Under the pieces are notes generated by a model. That model searched no databases. It was not told the DNA's origin and saw nothing but the letters and a program-made list of their open reading frames with translations. Source: Vibrio pectenicida (GTDB lineage Bacteria; Pseudomonadota; Gammaproteobacteria; Enterobacterales; Vibrionaceae). Taken from it: 64,000 nucleotides of DNA. Each line of letters opens with the position of its first letter. Within the stretch, counting starts at the first letter, position 1. A program made the translations under genes and the position numbers. Below are positions 9,226-20,406 of the stretch, one piece after another. The stretch spans positions 2,542,001-2,606,000 of the forward strand of contig AP024889.1 in NCBI GenBank assembly GCA_024347015.1, written 5' to 3'.

Positions 9226-11181
9226 ATGCAGACTTCAAATAACCAACAAATCATCTACCAAAAGTTACAACAGTGCTTTGGTTTTGAGCAGTTAAGAGAA
9301 GGACAATACCAAGTCATAGACAAAGTATTGAGCGGGAAATCATGTGCGGCTATCTTTCCAACGGGTTCAGGGAAATCACTATGCTATCAGCTTTCGGCTT
9401 TGTGCCTTCCTCATCTCACGCTAGTGATCTCGCCATTATTAGCCCTTATGAAAGATCAATTGTCATTTTTACACCATAAAGGAATAGAAGCCGCTTCACT
9501 CCATTCAGGTCAAAGTAAGGAAGAAATTCAAACAACAATGAACAATGTGCAAAATGGAGAGGCTAGGATTTTAATGGTCTCCGTTGAAAGACTGAAAAAC
9601 GAGCGCTTTCGCCAATTTTTGTCACAACAAAGCATCTCATTATTGGTGGTCGACGAAGCACATTGTATTTCAGAGTGGGGGCATAACTTTCGTCCTGATT
9701 ATTTAAAGCTCCCCCAAATACAGCAGCAACTTTCTATACCTCAGGTATTGCTCTTAACCGCAACAGCAACACAAGCTGTGTTAAACGATATGGGCCATAA
9801 GTTTAATATTGATAAGGATGATATTACTATCACTGGGTTTTATCGCCACAATCTAGATATTTCAATCCTTCCATGCTCAGTAGAAGAAAAAAAGTCTGCA
9901 TTACTTTCAATTATTAATCAAAAGCCTAAGCTAACTACTATTGTTTACGTTACCCAACAAAATACCGCTGAGATAATTTCCAAGCTGTTGATCTCTGAGG
10001 GAATTGATGCCATGGCATATCATGCTGGCCTAAAAAGTCATCAACGAGAAAATATCCAACACAAGTTTATGTCAGGTCAAACCAACTGCATCGTTGCAAC
10101 CATTGCTTTTGGGATGGGGGTGGATAAATCAGATATTCGCCGAGTGATTCATTTTGATTTACCGAAGTCGATTGAAAATTATGCTCAGGAAATCGGCCGT
10201 GCTGGTCGAGATGGACATCCCTCGCAATGCCTATTACTGGCAAATGAAGAAGGAGTTTGTACACTAGAAAACTATATTTTTGGCGATACACCTGAATATA
10301 CTGAAATCCTCGACGTGATACAGCAAGCTACTTCATCAATACCTCAATGGGAAGTCGTCATTTCACGCCTTTCAAACCAAAGCAACATTCGACAACTACC
10401 ACTCAAAACCTTGCTAGTCTATATGGAATTGCAAGAGATTATCAGTGCTCAATATACCTACTTCGCAGAATATCGATTTAAATTTCTGGTACCACAAAGT
10501 GAAATAATAACGCAATTTAATGGTGAAAGACGCGTATTTACTCAAGCGCTATTTGATAGTACTTCAAAAGCTAAAATATGGTGTCAGGTTGACTTTGACG
10601 AACTTTGGCATAACTACCAAGGTGAACGTAATAGAGCTATTTCCGCCCTCGATTACTTTCACCAGCAAGGTTGGATAGAACTAGAAAGTAAACTAATGAC
10701 TGAAGTTTACCGAGTTAATGAAATCAAAACCTCTCCAGAGCAAATTGCTAATCAACTATCAGCCTTATTCAAAAACAAAGAGCACAGCGACATAGATCGT
10801 ATTCATAATCTATTGCATCTATTTAAATCCAATCAGTGTCTAAATCATGCTCTGGCAAGCTATTTCTCTGATCTAAGCGCCCCTAAACAATGCGGTCATT
10901 GCAGTGTCTGTCGAGGAGAAACTAAAGCTTGGCCCGAGAAAACTAATATGAGTAACGGTTTAGAAGATATCGGCAGGTGGCTACAGGAACTCGAAAAAGT
11001 CTCGACATCATTATCAGATGCCATCAAAGCAAAATTTCTTTGTGGTATTACCATTCCATGGTTTACAAAAATAAAAGCGAAGAAGATGGTCGGGTTTGGT
11101 GAGCTTAGTAACTATCCATATCAACAAGTGCTTAATATGATAGCCTCACAAAATGATGTTCAGAAAAAGCTTAATTGCTGA
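9226..11181 (+). CDS. RecQ-family ATP-dependent DNA helicase
   Basis: The 651-residue protein has Walker A FPTGSGKS (44-51), DEAH (143-146), the aromatic-rich loop EWGHNFRPDY and the helicase C-terminal signature YAQEIGRAGRDG. A RecQ zinc site (QCGHCSVC) follows around residue 554. It unwinds DNA 3' to 5'. The C-terminal segment after the zinc domain is short and does not show a clear HRDC domain, so this is probably an additional RecQ-like helicase rather than the housekeeping RecQ. Its end overlaps the convergent dinB end by 22 bases, so two DNA-damage-associated genes share their 3' ends. Confidence 0.88.
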   Translation: MQTSNNQQIIYQKLQQCFGFEQLREGQYQVIDKVLSGKSCAAIFPTGSGKSLCYQLSALCLPHLTLVISPLLALMKDQLSFLHHKGIEAASLHSGQSKEEIQTTMNNVQNGEARILMVSVERLKNERFRQFLSQQSISLLVVDEAHCISEWGHNFRPDYLKLPQIQQQLSIPQVLLLTATATQAVLNDMGHKFNIDKDDITITGFYRHNLDISILPCSVEEKKSALLSIINQKPKLTTIVYVTQQNTAEIISKLLISEGIDAMAYHAGLKSHQRENIQHKFMSGQTNCIVATIAFGMGVDKSDIRRVIHFDLPKSIENYAQEIGRAGRDGHPSQCLLLANEEGVCTLENYIFGDTPEYTEILDVIQQATSSIPQWEVVISRLSNQSNIRQLPLKTLLVYMELQEIISAQYTYFAEYRFKFLVPQSEIITQFNGERRVFTQALFDSTSKAKIWCQVDFDELWHNYQGERNRAISALDYFHQQGWIELESKLMTEVYRVNEIKTSPEQIANQLSALFKNKEHSDIDRIHNLLHLFKSNQCLNHALASYFSDLSAPKQCGHCSVCRGETKAWPEKTNMSNGLEDIGRWLQELEKVSTSLSDAIKAKFLCGITIPWFTKIKAKKMVGFGELSNYPYQQVLNMIASQNDVQKKLNC

Positions 11182-12227
11182 TTGTCTTCTTCCGGTTTGA
11201 GCATAACACTCAAGCCTAACAAGCGAATCTCTCTGCCCTTTTGTCGCTTAAGAATGTCCCGAAGTAGTACTTTAAAATAGCCTAGATCTAACTCTGGGTG
11301 AATATGCTCAATAGTTGTCTGCTGGAAATCTGCAAACTTAACCTTAACACTTTGTTTTAATATTGATTTTTCTTGGGATACTTTTGCCAGCCTAATTTCA
11401 AGTTGAGGAAATAATTTATTCTCAATCACATGCCAACACTGCTCAAAAGTCATAATGTTTTGACTAAATGTACTTTCAACTCCTACAGATTTTCGCTCAC
11501 GCTCGACCACTACAGGACGATTATCAATACCATGACTTTTACTCCATAACGCAGCACCGAGGCGACCAAAATCTAAAAGCAAGCTACGATAATCACTTTT
11601 TTTAACATCCAAACACGTAAACAAGCCTGCTTTGTGCAATTTGCCCAAACTTACTCGACCAACTCCAGGGATTTTTTCTAGTGGAAGCTTGTCTATTTCT
11701 AGCTGTAAATAACTTGGTGAAATCACATATTGACCATTTGGCTTATTTAAATCTGAAGCAACCTTGGCTAGGAATTTTATTGGTGCAACGCCTGCTGATG
11801 CAGTAAGGTTTAACTCCTGAAAAATATCATTTCGAATAGCTTGTGCTATTAAAGTTGCAGAACCTTGATGCAGTTGGCAGTCAGTCACATCTAAGTACGC
11901 TTCATCTAAAGACAAAGGCTCAATAAGAGACGTATAACGAGAAAAAATACCTCTAATATGCTGTGAGATTTGCTTGTACAATTGAATACGACCAGGCACT
12001 ACGATAAGGCTCGGGCATAACTTAAGTGCTTTCCCTGTTGGCATTGCGCTTCTAACACCGTATTTTCGCGCTTCATAATTACAGGTACTTATTACCCCCC
12101 TTTGCTTTTCACGCCCCCCGACGGCTAAAGGTCGGTCACGATAGCTTGGATTATCACGCATCTCAACCGCAGCATAAAAGCAATCCATATCAATATGGAT
12201 AATTTTTCTCACCCTAGTTTGATCCAT
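11160..12227 (-). CDS. dinB: DNA polymerase IV
   Basis: The ATG at 12227 is used; a TTG six bases upstream is less likely. The 355-residue Y-family polymerase begins MDQTRVRKIIHIDMDCFYAAVEMRD, with the first catalytic Asp in HIDMDCFYAAVE, and contains LSLDEAYLDVTD with the second acidic pair. Helix-hairpin-helix and little-finger regions follow. It ends with QQLSFF, a plausible beta-clamp-binding tail. Pol IV performs error-prone translesion synthesis. A near-perfect LexA box lies 14 bases upstream of the start, so SOS induction is expected. It is convergent with the RecQ-like gene. Confidence 0.95.
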   Translation of the reverse strand: MDQTRVRKIIHIDMDCFYAAVEMRDNPSYRDRPLAVGGREKQRGVISTCNYEARKYGVRSAMPTGKALKLCPSLIVVPGRIQLYKQISQHIRGIFSRYTSLIEPLSLDEAYLDVTDCQLHQGSATLIAQAIRNDIFQELNLTASAGVAPIKFLAKVASDLNKPNGQYVISPSYLQLEIDKLPLEKIPGVGRVSLGKLHKAGLFTCLDVKKSDYRSLLLDFGRLGAALWSKSHGIDNRPVVVERERKSVGVESTFSQNIMTFEQCWHVIENKLFPQLEIRLAKVSQEKSILKQSVKVKFADFQQTTIEHIHPELDLGYFKVLLRDILKRQKGREIRLLGLSVMLKPEEDNQQLSFF

Positions 12228-12240
12228 AAACAATAACGAA

Positions 12241-12260
12241 TACTGTATAAAAAACCAGTA
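12241..12260 (-). promoter_or_regulatory. LexA (SOS) box of dinB
   Basis: TACTGTATAAAAAACCAGTA matches the gamma-proteobacterial LexA consensus TACTGTATATATATACAGTA at 17 of 20 positions, including both outer TACTG/CAGTA arms. It lies directly upstream of dinB, a known SOS gene. Confidence 0.85.
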
Positions 12261-12380
12261 TAGTAGTTATTCGCTTTAACGCCAAGGATAAATTGCAGTT
12301 TTGCTTTCAGATAATCGCTTTAGGTTAAGTAGGAAACTCAGCTATTACTTGGGAAAATCTAAATGGATTTTATGTAGATG

Positions 12381-12410
12381 ATAAAGCCCGACATTAAGTC
12401 GGGCCTAAAA
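12381..12410 (-). terminator. Terminator after nqrM
   Basis: GCCCGAC (12386-12392) and GTCGGGC (12398-12404) form a 7-bp GC-rich stem with a five-base loop, followed on the minus strand by TTTATC. It lies 10 bases past the nqrM stop. Confidence 0.7.
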
Positions 12411-12413
12411 ATG

Positions 12414-12647
12414 CTATGCAATGCGGTCTTTTTCCCACGCAGCAAGCTTTTCAGCTCTGAGCGCTTCTCTTGCTTCACGCTTTTTACGTGCATCGCAAGG
12501 CTCGGGACAATTACATACCTTATCTACACCGACAGCCCCTAGCCCGCCACAGCTGCCTTTTACCACTTTCTTTTGAAAGATATAGCCAACAGACATAGCG
12601 GCGATAAAGGCAATAAAAACACCAAAGGTGATCAGAAATGTATTCAT
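12414..12647 (-). CDS. nqrM: Na+-NQR maturation protein NqrM
   Basis: The 77-residue protein has one N-terminal membrane segment (FLITFGVFIAFIAAMSVGYIF) followed by a cysteine cluster, SCGGLGAVGVDKVCNCPEPC, and a basic Ala/Arg-rich tail. This is the DUF539/NqrM pattern: a small membrane protein needed for maturation of the Na+-translocating NADH:quinone reductase, thought to deliver iron for the cysteine-ligated centre at the NqrD-NqrE interface. It is the last gene of the nqr-apbE-nqrM series, 20 bases after apbE, and is followed by a terminator. Confidence 0.93.
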   Translation of the reverse strand: MNTFLITFGVFIAFIAAMSVGYIFQKKVVKGSCGGLGAVGVDKVCNCPEPCDARKKREAREALRAEKLAAWEKDRIA

Positions 12648-12667
12648 AACAACATACTCACTAACTA

Positions 12668-13672
12668 TTATTTATTAATATATGGCTTATACGCTTCCGA
12701 TGCCAGTTCTATATACCCATCACTCGATTTTACAATCATAAACACAGGAATATTGTTCTCATTGGCTATCTTCATACCCTGCTCCTCGCCCAGAACCATC
12801 AAGCCAGTAGCGAGACCATCAGCCGTCATAGAAGACTTATCGAGTACTGTAACTGAAACGACTTTGTGATTGATGGGCTTCCCAGTCGCAGGATTAATAA
12901 TATGGGAATATCTTATCCCATCTCTTTCAAAATAATTTCGATAGTCACCTGATGTTGCAATTGCCATATCACCTGGCTCAATAATTTCCTGTATTGCGCG
13001 CTCATCTACCGTTGGTTTTTCAATCGCAATTCGCCATTTTACACCTTCTCGATTTAAGCCTTTAAGGCGCATTTCGCCTCCAACTTCGACCATATAATTC
13101 TCAATCCCTTGTGACTGTATATAATCGGCAACAACATCAACACCCCAACCTTTCGCTATCGTGGAAAGGTCAATATATAGATTGGGAATATCCTTTGAGA
13201 GCGCATTACCATTAACACTTAAGTGTTGAATACCTGTTACCGCTCTGCGTTTTTCAAGCTCACTATCACTCGGCACCACTTCTGGACGAGCTTCAGGCCC
13301 AAAACCCCATAAGTTAACTAAAGGCCCGACTGTCACATCCAAAGCCCCTAATGTTAGACCATTAAGACGAATAGCTTCTTTCACCACAGTTACGGTTTGT
13401 GGTGATACTTCAAAAGGCTGTGAGCTCTTATTTTGATTAAAACGACTCAATTCAGAATCGCTACGGTAAGTCGACATCTGATCATTAACTTGCTCAAGTA
13501 AACGATCTATCTCTTTCTGTAACACATCTGGAGAGGGCTGTTCCTGGGAGACAATATACTTGATATTGTACGTTGTCCCCATAGTGGGGCCACTGAGATA
13601 AATTTGGTCAATTGGTTTTTCGCAACCAGCAATAACGAAGAGAGAAGCAAATACAACAAGCCATTTTTTCAC
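12668..13672 (-). CDS. apbE: FAD:protein FMN transferase (lipoprotein)
   Basis: The start is taken as the GTG at 13672, preceded by AAAGGAG at good distance and opening directly with a lipoprotein signal (KKWLVVFASLFVIAGC). An ATG 36 bases upstream would add an unlikely leader. The product is then 334 residues. Core ApbE motifs are visible: GPTMGTTYNIKY, IDLSTIAKGWGVD, VEVGGEMRLKG and the YSHIINPATGKP region. ApbE transfers FMN from FAD to Thr residues of NqrB and NqrC on the outer side of the membrane. The gene follows nqrF after a terminator and precedes nqrM. Confidence 0.93.
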   Translation of the reverse strand: MKKWLVVFASLFVIAGCEKPIDQIYLSGPTMGTTYNIKYIVSQEQPSPDVLQKEIDRLLEQVNDQMSTYRSDSELSRFNQNKSSQPFEVSPQTVTVVKEAIRLNGLTLGALDVTVGPLVNLWGFGPEARPEVVPSDSELEKRRAVTGIQHLSVNGNALSKDIPNLYIDLSTIAKGWGVDVVADYIQSQGIENYMVEVGGEMRLKGLNREGVKWRIAIEKPTVDERAIQEIIEPGDMAIATSGDYRNYFERDGIRYSHIINPATGKPINHKVVSVTVLDKSSMTADGLATGLMVLGEEQGMKIANENNIPVFMIVKSSDGYIELASEAYKPYINK

Positions 13673-13757
13673 TTGTTTGACTCCTTTGAGTAAATGGGAA
13701 TAGCACATGAACCTTCAGTGAGTTCATCTTCTATCACCACTTAAAGTTTTAACCGTA

Positions 13758-13791
13758 GAAAAAACAATGGCTGACCTTACAAGGTCAGCCA
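13758..13791 (-). terminator. Terminator after nqrF
   Basis: TGGCTGACCT and AGGTCAGCCA form a 10-bp stem with a four-base loop, followed on the minus strand by ATTGTTTTTTC. It lies about 25 bases past the nqrF stop and separates the nqr operon from apbE, at least partly. Confidence 0.85.
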
Positions 13792-13813
13792 TATTTATCA
13801 TAGACTTAATGTA

Positions 13814-15037
13814 TTAACCACCAAAGTCATCGAGTAAGATATTTTCATCTTCAACACCAAGATCTTTTAGCATACCGATAACAGCAGCATTCATCATTGG
13901 TGGACCACACATGTAGTACTCACAATCTTCAGGCGCGTCGTGGTCCTTAAGATAGTTTTCATACAATACATTGTGGATAAAGCCAGTATGGCCATCCCAA
14001 TTATCTTCAGGCATAGGATCAGATAAAGCACAGTGCCAAACGAAATTATCGTTCTCTGCTTGCAACCCATCAAAGTCTTCTACATAGAACATTTCTCGTT
14101 TAGAACGAGCACCATACCAGAAAGACATTTTACGTGAAGAGTTGAGGCGCTTAAGCTGGTCAAATATATGAGAACGCATCGGAGCCATGCCAGCACCACC
14201 ACCAACGAATACCATTTCATTTTCAGTATCTTTGGCAAAGAACTCACCAAATGGGCCTGAAATAGTACACTTATCACCACCTTTCAGTGACCAGATGTAC
14301 GAAGACATAATGCCTGGCGCAACTTCTGGATTGTTCGGCGGAGGCGTAGCTATACGGACGTTCAGCATGATAATGCCTTCTTCTTCCGGATAGTTAGCCA
14401 TAGAGTAAGCACGAATTGTCTCATCGTTAACTTTAGACTCATAACGGAACAAATTAAATTTGTCCCAGTCTTCACGATATTCATCTGGAACATCGAAATC
14501 TGCGTATTTGATGTGATGAACAGGCGCTTCAATCTGAATATAACCACCAGCGCGGAAAGGCACTGATTCACCATCAGGGATCTGTAGCTTTAGTTCTTTG
14601 ATGAAGGTCGCTTTGTTATCATTAGATATAACAGAGCATTCCCACTTCTTAACACCAAATATTTCTTCAGGAAGCTCAATATCCATGTCAGTTTTCATTG
14701 CTACCTGACAGGCTAAACGTTCACCTTCACGGGCTTCACCTTTTGAAATATGGTCAAGCTCAGTAGGTAAAATGTCACCACCACCTGATTTAATTTTGAC
14801 ACGACACTGACCACATGAGCCACCGCCACCACAAGCAGAAGAAACGAATACACCAGCACCAGCTAGAGCACTCAGAAGCTTACCGCCTGGTTGTGTAACG
14901 ATCGCCAGAGAAGGGTCATCGTTAACAGAAATTGTAATGTCACCTGTTGGTACAAGCTTAGACTTAGCGAACAAAATCACTAGTACTAACGCCAGCACAA
15001 TCAGAGTAAACATCACTACACCAAGAATAATGTCCAT
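13814..15037 (-). CDS. nqrF: Na+-NQR subunit F (NADH dehydrogenase, 2Fe-2S and FAD)
   Basis: The 407-residue subunit has one N-terminal membrane helix, then a plant-type ferredoxin domain with [10 protein letters not shown] and the fourth cysteine in ERLACQ. A ferredoxin-reductase-type FAD/NADH domain ends in [13 protein letters not shown]. It is the electron entry point of the Na+ pump: it oxidises NADH and passes electrons via FAD and 2Fe-2S inward. Last gene of the nqrABCDEF operon, 33 bases after nqrE, and followed by a strong terminator. Confidence 0.97.
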   Translation of the reverse strand: MDIILGVVMFTLIVLALVLVILFAKSKLVPTGDITISVNDDPSLAIVTQPGGKLLSALAGAGVFVSSACGGGGSCGQCRVKIKSGGGDILPTELDHISKGEAREGERLACQVAMKTDMDIELPEEIFGVKKWECSVISNDNKATFIKELKLQIPDGESVPFRAGGYIQIEAPVHHIKYADFDVPDEYREDWDKFNLFRYESKVNDETIRAYSMANYPEEEGIIMLNVRIATPPPNNPEVAPGIMSSYIWSLKGGDKCTISGPFGEFFAKDTENEMVFVGGGAGMAPMRSHIFDQLKRLNSSRKMSFWYGARSKREMFYVEDFDGLQAENDNFVWHCALSDPMPEDNWDGHTGFIHNVLYENYLKDHDAPEDCEYYMCGPPMMNAAVIGMLKDLGVEDENILLDDFGG

Positions 15038-15070
15038 TGACTATTCCTTAATTGTTGCGGTCTACCCGAC

Positions 15071-15667
15071 TTACAGTTGAACACCAGAGAAAGACATAAA
15101 GCCTAGCGCCATAAGACCTACTGAGATAAACGTAATTCCTAAGCCACGTAAGCCTGGAGGTACGTCTGAGTACTTCATCTTCTCTCGGATACCTGCAAGA
15201 GCGACAATCGCTAACATCCAGCCCACACCTGATCCGAAACCATAAACTACAGATTCTGCGAAGTTATAGTCACGTTGTACCATGAAAGACACGCCACCAA
15301 AGATTGCACAGTTAACAGTGATCAATGGTAGGAAGATGCCAAGCGCGTTATACAGAGGCGGGAAGAAACGATCCAAAACCATTTCTAGAATCTGTACTAA
15401 AGCTGCAATAACACCGATAAAGGTGATGAAATTTAGGAAGCTAAGGTCTACCCCAGCAACCAAGGCATTCTCTTTCAGTACTAGGTTGTATACGAGATTG
15501 TTAACAGGTACTGCAATAGTCAATACCACAACAACAGCGACACCTAGGCCGAAAGAGGTCTTTACTTTCTTAGATACGGCAAGAAACGTACACATACCCA
15601 AGAAGAACGACAAAGCCATGTTTTCGATAAAAATCGATTTAACTAACAGACTAATGTAATGTTCCAT
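15071..15667 (-). CDS. nqrE: Na+-NQR subunit E
   Basis: The 198-residue membrane protein with six predicted helices matches NqrE ([34 protein letters not shown]). NqrD and NqrE are inverted homologous subunits that together hold a membrane-embedded iron centre between conserved cysteines; here Cys26 (LGMCTFLA) and a cysteine in TVNCAIFGG are visible. It starts 7 bases after the nqrD stop, in the operon order A-B-C-D-E-F. Confidence 0.97.
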   Translation of the reverse strand: MEHYISLLVKSIFIENMALSFFLGMCTFLAVSKKVKTSFGLGVAVVVVLTIAVPVNNLVYNLVLKENALVAGVDLSFLNFITFIGVIAALVQILEMVLDRFFPPLYNALGIFLPLITVNCAIFGGVSFMVQRDYNFAESVVYGFGSGVGWMLAIVALAGIREKMKYSDVPPGLRGLGITFISVGLMALGFMSFSGVQL

Positions 15668-15674
15668 GACGTTC

Positions 15675-16307
15675 TTACTCCTTCGCTTCTACTTGTTCTG
15701 GTTTGAGAATACGAATTGCCCAGATCAGGAAGCCAATTAAGAAGAATGCAGACGGTGCTAGTAGCATCAGACCATTTGGCTGATACCAACCACCATTGCT
15801 CACTAAAGGCAGTACTTCGATACCAAAAAGTTTGCCAGAGCCAAATAGCTCACGGAAAAAACCTACAGTAATAAGAACAAAACCGTAGCCTAGACCGTTA
15901 CCAATACCATCAATAAAGGAAGGTATTGGGGCAGACTTCATTGCAAATGCCTCAGCGCGGCCCATTACAATACAGTTGGTAATAATCAAGCCAACAAATA
16001 CTGATAACTGCTTAGAGATATCGTATAGATAAGCCTTTAGTACTTGGTCTACCACAATAACAAGAGAGGCGATGATTGCCATTTGGACAATGATACGCAC
16101 ACTGTTAGGAATATGGTTACGGATAAGAGAAACAAAAAAGTTAGACATCGCGGTTACAAAGGTTACTGCGATTGTCATAACGAATGCTGTTTCAAGTTTC
16201 GTTGTTACTGCAAGTGCAGAACATACACCAAGAACTTGAAGCGCGATTGGGTTGTTATCCAATACTGGCGCTAAAATACTCTTTTTAACGTTTTGTACAC
16301 TAGACAT
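15675..16307 (-). CDS. nqrD: Na+-NQR subunit D
   Basis: The 210-residue membrane protein is homologous to NqrE and contains the matching cysteine motifs ([25 protein letters not shown]). It provides the other half of the intramembrane iron site of the Na+ pump. Its ATG overlaps the nqrC stop by one base, implying translational coupling. Confidence 0.97.
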   Translation of the reverse strand: MSSVQNVKKSILAPVLDNNPIALQVLGVCSALAVTTKLETAFVMTIAVTFVTAMSNFFVSLIRNHIPNSVRIIVQMAIIASLVIVVDQVLKAYLYDISKQLSVFVGLIITNCIVMGRAEAFAMKSAPIPSFIDGIGNGLGYGFVLITVGFFRELFGSGKLFGIEVLPLVSNGGWYQPNGLMLLAPSAFFLIGFLIWAIRILKPEQVEAKE

Positions 16308-17077
16308 TAGTTCAGACCTCCGTCACGAACTTTTGCTAGGAACGGGCCAAAGCCCATATCACCTAACCAGAAGTCAAATGTGTGTTGAACGCCATTACTG
16401 GTCAATGTAGCACCAGACAAACCATCAACACCATGCTCTGAGCCCGCTGGCGCACCACCTTTCACAACTTTGATAGCAGGCTTATGATTGTCATTATACA
16501 ATTTTTTGCCAATCCATTGAGCTGTCCATGACGGATTCTCAACTTCACCACCAAGCCCTGGGGTCTCGCCCTGCTCATAGTAAGTAATACCTGAGACTGT
16601 GTTGCCATCAGTTTCTACAGCAACAAACGCGTACATCATTGACCATAGACCGTTACCGTGAACTGGTAAAATAACCTTAGACACGTTATCGTCCTGCTTT
16701 ACTAAGTAAATAGTACCAACATTGGCACGTCGAATGATCTTAGCTTGATCTTCTTCAGGAGGTAACTTTATTGACTGTGCTGGGTCTTTAGCTGCTTTAC
16801 GTTGATCATATGTCGCAGCATCGCCTTCGACAAAATCACCCGTTTTGAAGTCAACTAAACGTGGCTCTATGTACTCTGCAAATAATTCTGGTACTTTTTT
16901 ACCGTCAGTATCAATACCAGCAACTTGAATAATTTTCGTTTGCTTATCCAAAGCAGCATTAGCTTTTTGCTTCTCACGTAAACCCACGGCTGCAGTTGAT
17001 ACTATGATTGAACAAACAAGGCTCAACCCAATAACAACCCCCAGCGTCTTTTTAATGCTGTCGTTATTACTTGCCAT
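16307..17077 (-). CDS. nqrC: Na+-NQR subunit C (covalent FMN)
   Basis: The ATG at 17077 ([15 protein letters not shown]) gives 256 residues; the longer open frame would overlap nqrB. A single N-terminal membrane helix is followed by a periplasmic domain whose [12 protein letters not shown] motif carries the Thr that receives FMN from ApbE. NqrC relays electrons on the outer face of the membrane. The start lies 11 bases inside the end of nqrB. Confidence 0.97.
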   Translation of the reverse strand: MASNNDSIKKTLGVVIGLSLVCSIIVSTAAVGLREKQKANAALDKQTKIIQVAGIDTDGKKVPELFAEYIEPRLVDFKTGDFVEGDAATYDQRKAAKDPAQSIKLPPEEDQAKIIRRANVGTIYLVKQDDNVSKVILPVHGNGLWSMMYAFVAVETDGNTVSGITYYEQGETPGLGGEVENPSWTAQWIGKKLYNDNHKPAIKVVKGGAPAGSEHGVDGLSGATLTSNGVQHTFDFWLGDMGFGPFLAKVRDGGLN

Positions 17078-18311
17078 AGCGTGCTTGTCTCCGCTTGATG
17101 TTCTTTTCAATAACCACATGGTCGAACAAAGGTGCAAATAAGTTCGCAAATAGAATCGCCAGCATCATACCTTCTGGATAAGCCGGGTTCACAACACGAA
17201 TTAATATACACATCACACCAATCAGTGCCCCATACCACCATTTCGCTTTATTGGTAAATGAAGCAGATACAGGGTCGGTAGCCATAAAGAACATACCGAA
17301 TGCAAAACCACCTAAAACTAGATGCCAATGCCATGGCATATTAAACATTGGGTTAGTATCTGAACCAACTAGATTAAATATTGTTGCAGCCGCAACCATA
17401 CCTATCATCACACCAGCAATAATACGCCATGACGCAATTCTCATATAAACGATCATTGCAGCGCCGATCATCAGAGCTAGAGTCGATACTTCACCGATAG
17501 AACCTGGAATGTTACCGATAAAAGCATCTAACCAAGTGATTGGTGTACCTGTTACCGTATTGACTAGTGCACCATTACCACCTTGTGCCCATTGGCTCAG
17601 AGCCGTCGCACCAGAGAAACCATCAGCTGCTGTCCATACCACATCGCCTGAGATTTGAGCAGGGTAAGCAAAGAATAGGAACGCACGACCAGCAAGCGCA
17701 GGGTTCAAGAAATTACGCCCTGTGCCACCAAAAATCTCTTTAGCGACCACAACACCAAACGTGATGCCCAAGGCTGCCTGCCAAAGAGGAAGGGTCGGTG
17801 GAACAATTAATGCGAATAAGATAGAAGTGACGAAGAAACCTTCGTTAACCTCATGCTTACGTACCATACAGAACAGTACTTCCCAGAAACCACCAACAAT
17901 AAAGACAGTCGCATAGATAGGTAAGAAGTATGTCGCTCCCAACAGTAATTTACTGCCCAAACCAGCATCGGCCGCAAGCGAACCACCAAACATTTCGGTT
18001 AGCCAGTAATGCCAATTCCCAGCAACAATCGAAGCAAATTGATCACCAGCGTACATATGGTTAAGTGCAACAATAGCTTGTCCACCAGCGTTATACATTC
18101 CCCAGAACATTGCAGGAAATACCGCCAACCAAACCATAATCATGATACGCTTAAGATCAACGCTATCACGAACATGCGAACTCTTCTTAGTAATTAAACC
18201 TGGCGTGTAGAATACCGTCGCAACAGCTTCGTACAGTGCAAACCATTTCTCATGTTTACCACCAGGCTCAAAATGATGTTCAATGTCTTCAAGATACTTT
18301 TTAAGAGCCAT
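17067..18311 (-). CDS. nqrB: Na+-NQR subunit B (covalent FMN, Na+ channel)
   Basis: The ATG at 18311 ([18 protein letters not shown]) gives 414 residues and removes an unlikely 12-residue extension. The protein has about ten membrane segments and the FMN attachment motif [10 protein letters not shown], whose Thr is flavinylated by ApbE. NqrB forms the Na+ path and binds riboflavin and quinone in the known structure. It follows nqrA by five bases and overlaps nqrC by 11. Confidence 0.97.
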   Translation of the reverse strand: MALKKYLEDIEHHFEPGGKHEKWFALYEAVATVFYTPGLITKKSSHVRDSVDLKRIMIMVWLAVFPAMFWGMYNAGGQAIVALNHMYAGDQFASIVAGNWHYWLTEMFGGSLAADAGLGSKLLLGATYFLPIYATVFIVGGFWEVLFCMVRKHEVNEGFFVTSILFALIVPPTLPLWQAALGITFGVVVAKEIFGGTGRNFLNPALAGRAFLFFAYPAQISGDVVWTAADGFSGATALSQWAQGGNGALVNTVTGTPITWLDAFIGNIPGSIGEVSTLALMIGAAMIVYMRIASWRIIAGVMIGMVAAATIFNLVGSDTNPMFNMPWHWHLVLGGFAFGMFFMATDPVSASFTNKAKWWYGALIGVMCILIRVVNPAYPEGMMLAILFANLFAPLFDHVVIEKNIKRRQARYGK

Positions 18312-18316
18312 GAAAA

Positions 18317-19657
18317 TCACCCTTCCTTTTCGATCGTGTCTAGGCATTCACGAAGCAATGCTCCGTACTCATACTTACCCGGACAAACAAAGGTACACAA
18401 TGCTAGATCTTCTTCATCTAGTTCTAGTGCACCCAATGCCTGAGCACTGTCTGTATCACCTGCACATAGATCGCGAAGTAGCAAAGTCGGCTCCATATCC
18501 AGTGGCATAATACGTTCATAGTTGCCAATTGGCACCATTGAGCGGTCACTACCATTGGTCGTAGTTGTCATATTAAACAGCTGACCTTTGAAAATATGGC
18601 CTAAATAGGCTCGTGTTACCGAGAATTTGTTCTTACCTGGCGCAGCCCAGCCTAACAGCTCTTTGTCTCGACCTTCACGCAGTACCGAGATTTGTATATG
18701 GTAACGGCCAAGATAAGCATGTGGACCCGAAGCCTGCGCTCCTGATAGAACAGAGCCAGTAATAATGCGAACTTCACCTGGCATCAACTCACCATCAGTC
18801 AGTTCGGCAACATTTGCTCCCTGAATGGTACGAATTAAGCGAGGGTTATTAACTACTGGGCCAGCAAGAGAAATCACACGCTCAGTATAAAGTTCACCAG
18901 TTAGAAATAACTTACCAAACGCTATTACGTCTTGGTAGTTAATACTCCAAGCTACATTCTCGGCATTAACTGGATATAGGAAATGCATGTGAGTGCCGGC
19001 GAGTCCTGCTGGATGAGGGCCGTCAAAAACATGCTCTTCAACATTTGTTGAAGAGGAGCGAGGAAGACTGGTACCAGCTTTACAAACGTAAACTTTGCCA
19101 TCAGTCAAAGTTGAAAGTACATCCAGACCTGCAACAAATGCTTCCTGCTGTTCATTAATGACCAATTCAGGCTGAACTGCCAATGGATTGGTATCCATCG
19201 CAGTGACAAAAATTGCCTGTGTAGAAGATTCAATGGCCGGAACCTTGCTGAACGGACGAGTACGTAAAGCAGTCCAAAGACCAGAGTCAATTAGCTGAGT
19301 TTTAACCATATCACGGTCAAGACCTGCTAATCGTCCGGCTTCAAACTTATCGAATGTTACCTGTTCCTCACCTGCCACTTCGATCACTACGGATTGAAGG
19401 ACACGTCTAGCTCCACGGTTAACCTCGATCACTTTACCACTTGCTGGTGAAGTAAATTTCACTCCAGAGTTCTTCTTATCTTCAAAAAGAACTTGTGCTT
19501 TTTTCACTTCATCGCCTACGCGAACATGCATGGTAGGACGCATGCCAACATACTCTTCGCCAAGCAAGGCGACTTTCTTGATGGTCTTACCATCATTAAT
19601 CACCTGGGTAGGTGTTCCTGCAATAGGCAGGTCCAAACCCTTCTTTATTGTAATCAT
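18317..19657 (-). CDS. nqrA: Na+-NQR subunit A (quinone-binding, peripheral)
   Basis: The ATG at 19657 begins [16 protein letters not shown], the conserved NqrA N-terminus, giving 446 residues; an upstream in-frame start adds only four residues. NqrA is the cytoplasmic, soluble-looking subunit involved in quinone reduction. It is the first gene of the six-gene operon. The C-terminus has [26 protein letters not shown], as in the RnfC/NqrA family. Confidence 0.97.
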   Translation of the reverse strand: MITIKKGLDLPIAGTPTQVINDGKTIKKVALLGEEYVGMRPTMHVRVGDEVKKAQVLFEDKKNSGVKFTSPASGKVIEVNRGARRVLQSVVIEVAGEEQVTFDKFEAGRLAGLDRDMVKTQLIDSGLWTALRTRPFSKVPAIESSTQAIFVTAMDTNPLAVQPELVINEQQEAFVAGLDVLSTLTDGKVYVCKAGTSLPRSSSTNVEEHVFDGPHPAGLAGTHMHFLYPVNAENVAWSINYQDVIAFGKLFLTGELYTERVISLAGPVVNNPRLIRTIQGANVAELTDGELMPGEVRIITGSVLSGAQASGPHAYLGRYHIQISVLREGRDKELLGWAAPGKNKFSVTRAYLGHIFKGQLFNMTTTTNGSDRSMVPIGNYERIMPLDMEPTLLLRDLCAGDTDSAQALGALELDEEDLALCTFVCPGKYEYGALLRECLDTIEKEG

Positions 19658-20097
19658 ACGCACTTGCACTACTTTTATCGGGAAAAAGATTCATTGATTG
19701 CGTAACTTTTAGACACGACATTAGTGTCCGGTTTTGGCGCAGTTCAAAACACCAAAATCGCAACATCCTATTTAAAACCTCGTTACAAATTTAGTCGAGA
19801 TTTATCAGGTGCGGTAGTCTAGCATCTTTTTAGAAGTATACGCTATGACCAAAGAAAGGAATCAGATATATATTTCGAAGGATTTGAGTTTAAAAGGTTA
19901 AGTATTGTTCACAACTTTGAACCACTGCACAAATTGCGATAACTACAGGCTGAATAATGTCTTATTTTATTCGTATTATGAAACACTTATCAGTAAAAGC
20001 GATCATGATATATATTTGTATATTTCCTGTTAAAAACTTGGTTACTTTATAATCAGGGAATTACTCGTTACCGCTATACTTATTTTTATGCACTATA
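19658..20097. other. Intergenic region carrying the nqr promoter
   Basis: These 440 AT-rich bases lie upstream of nqrA and downstream of bolA, both on the minus strand. The long leader presumably holds the nqr promoter. No small gene was recognised. GACATTAGTGTC near 19717 is a short imperfect palindrome without clear meaning. Confidence 0.5.
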
Positions 20098-20406
20098 CTA
20101 CTTGGATCCGCCCAAACACATTGGGCTATCTGGAGCAATTTGATTTTGTTTTTTCCATTCTTCTAAGGTATAGGTGTGAATTGATAGCGCATGAATATGA
20201 TTAGCTAACTCGTTTGCCAAAACTTGATTAACTAGGCGATGACGACCAAGCAGCCTCTGCCCTTCAAATTTATCACTGACAATCACTACCTTAAAATGAC
20301 TTTCTGCACCTTCAGGGACATTGTGCATGTAGCTTTCATTTAACACCTCAAGGTGTATAGGTATGAAGTAGTCTGATAGTTTAGTTTCTATCACTTCTTG
20401 TATCAT
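20098..20406 (-). CDS. bolA: BolA family protein
   Basis: The 102-residue product has the compact BolA/IbaG fold sequence, with [29 protein letters not shown] (about residues 36-64) including the conserved R-H-R segment used in nucleic-acid and glutaredoxin Fe-S contacts. BolA links iron-sulfur status, cell shape and biofilm programmes. It stands alone between nqrA and divergent rlmG. The start at 20406 is the only reasonable one. Confidence 0.92.
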   Translation of the reverse strand: MIQEVIETKLSDYFIPIHLEVLNESYMHNVPEGAESHFKVVIVSDKFEGQRLLGRHRLVNQVLANELANHIHALSIHTYTLEEWKKQNQIAPDSPMCLGGSK

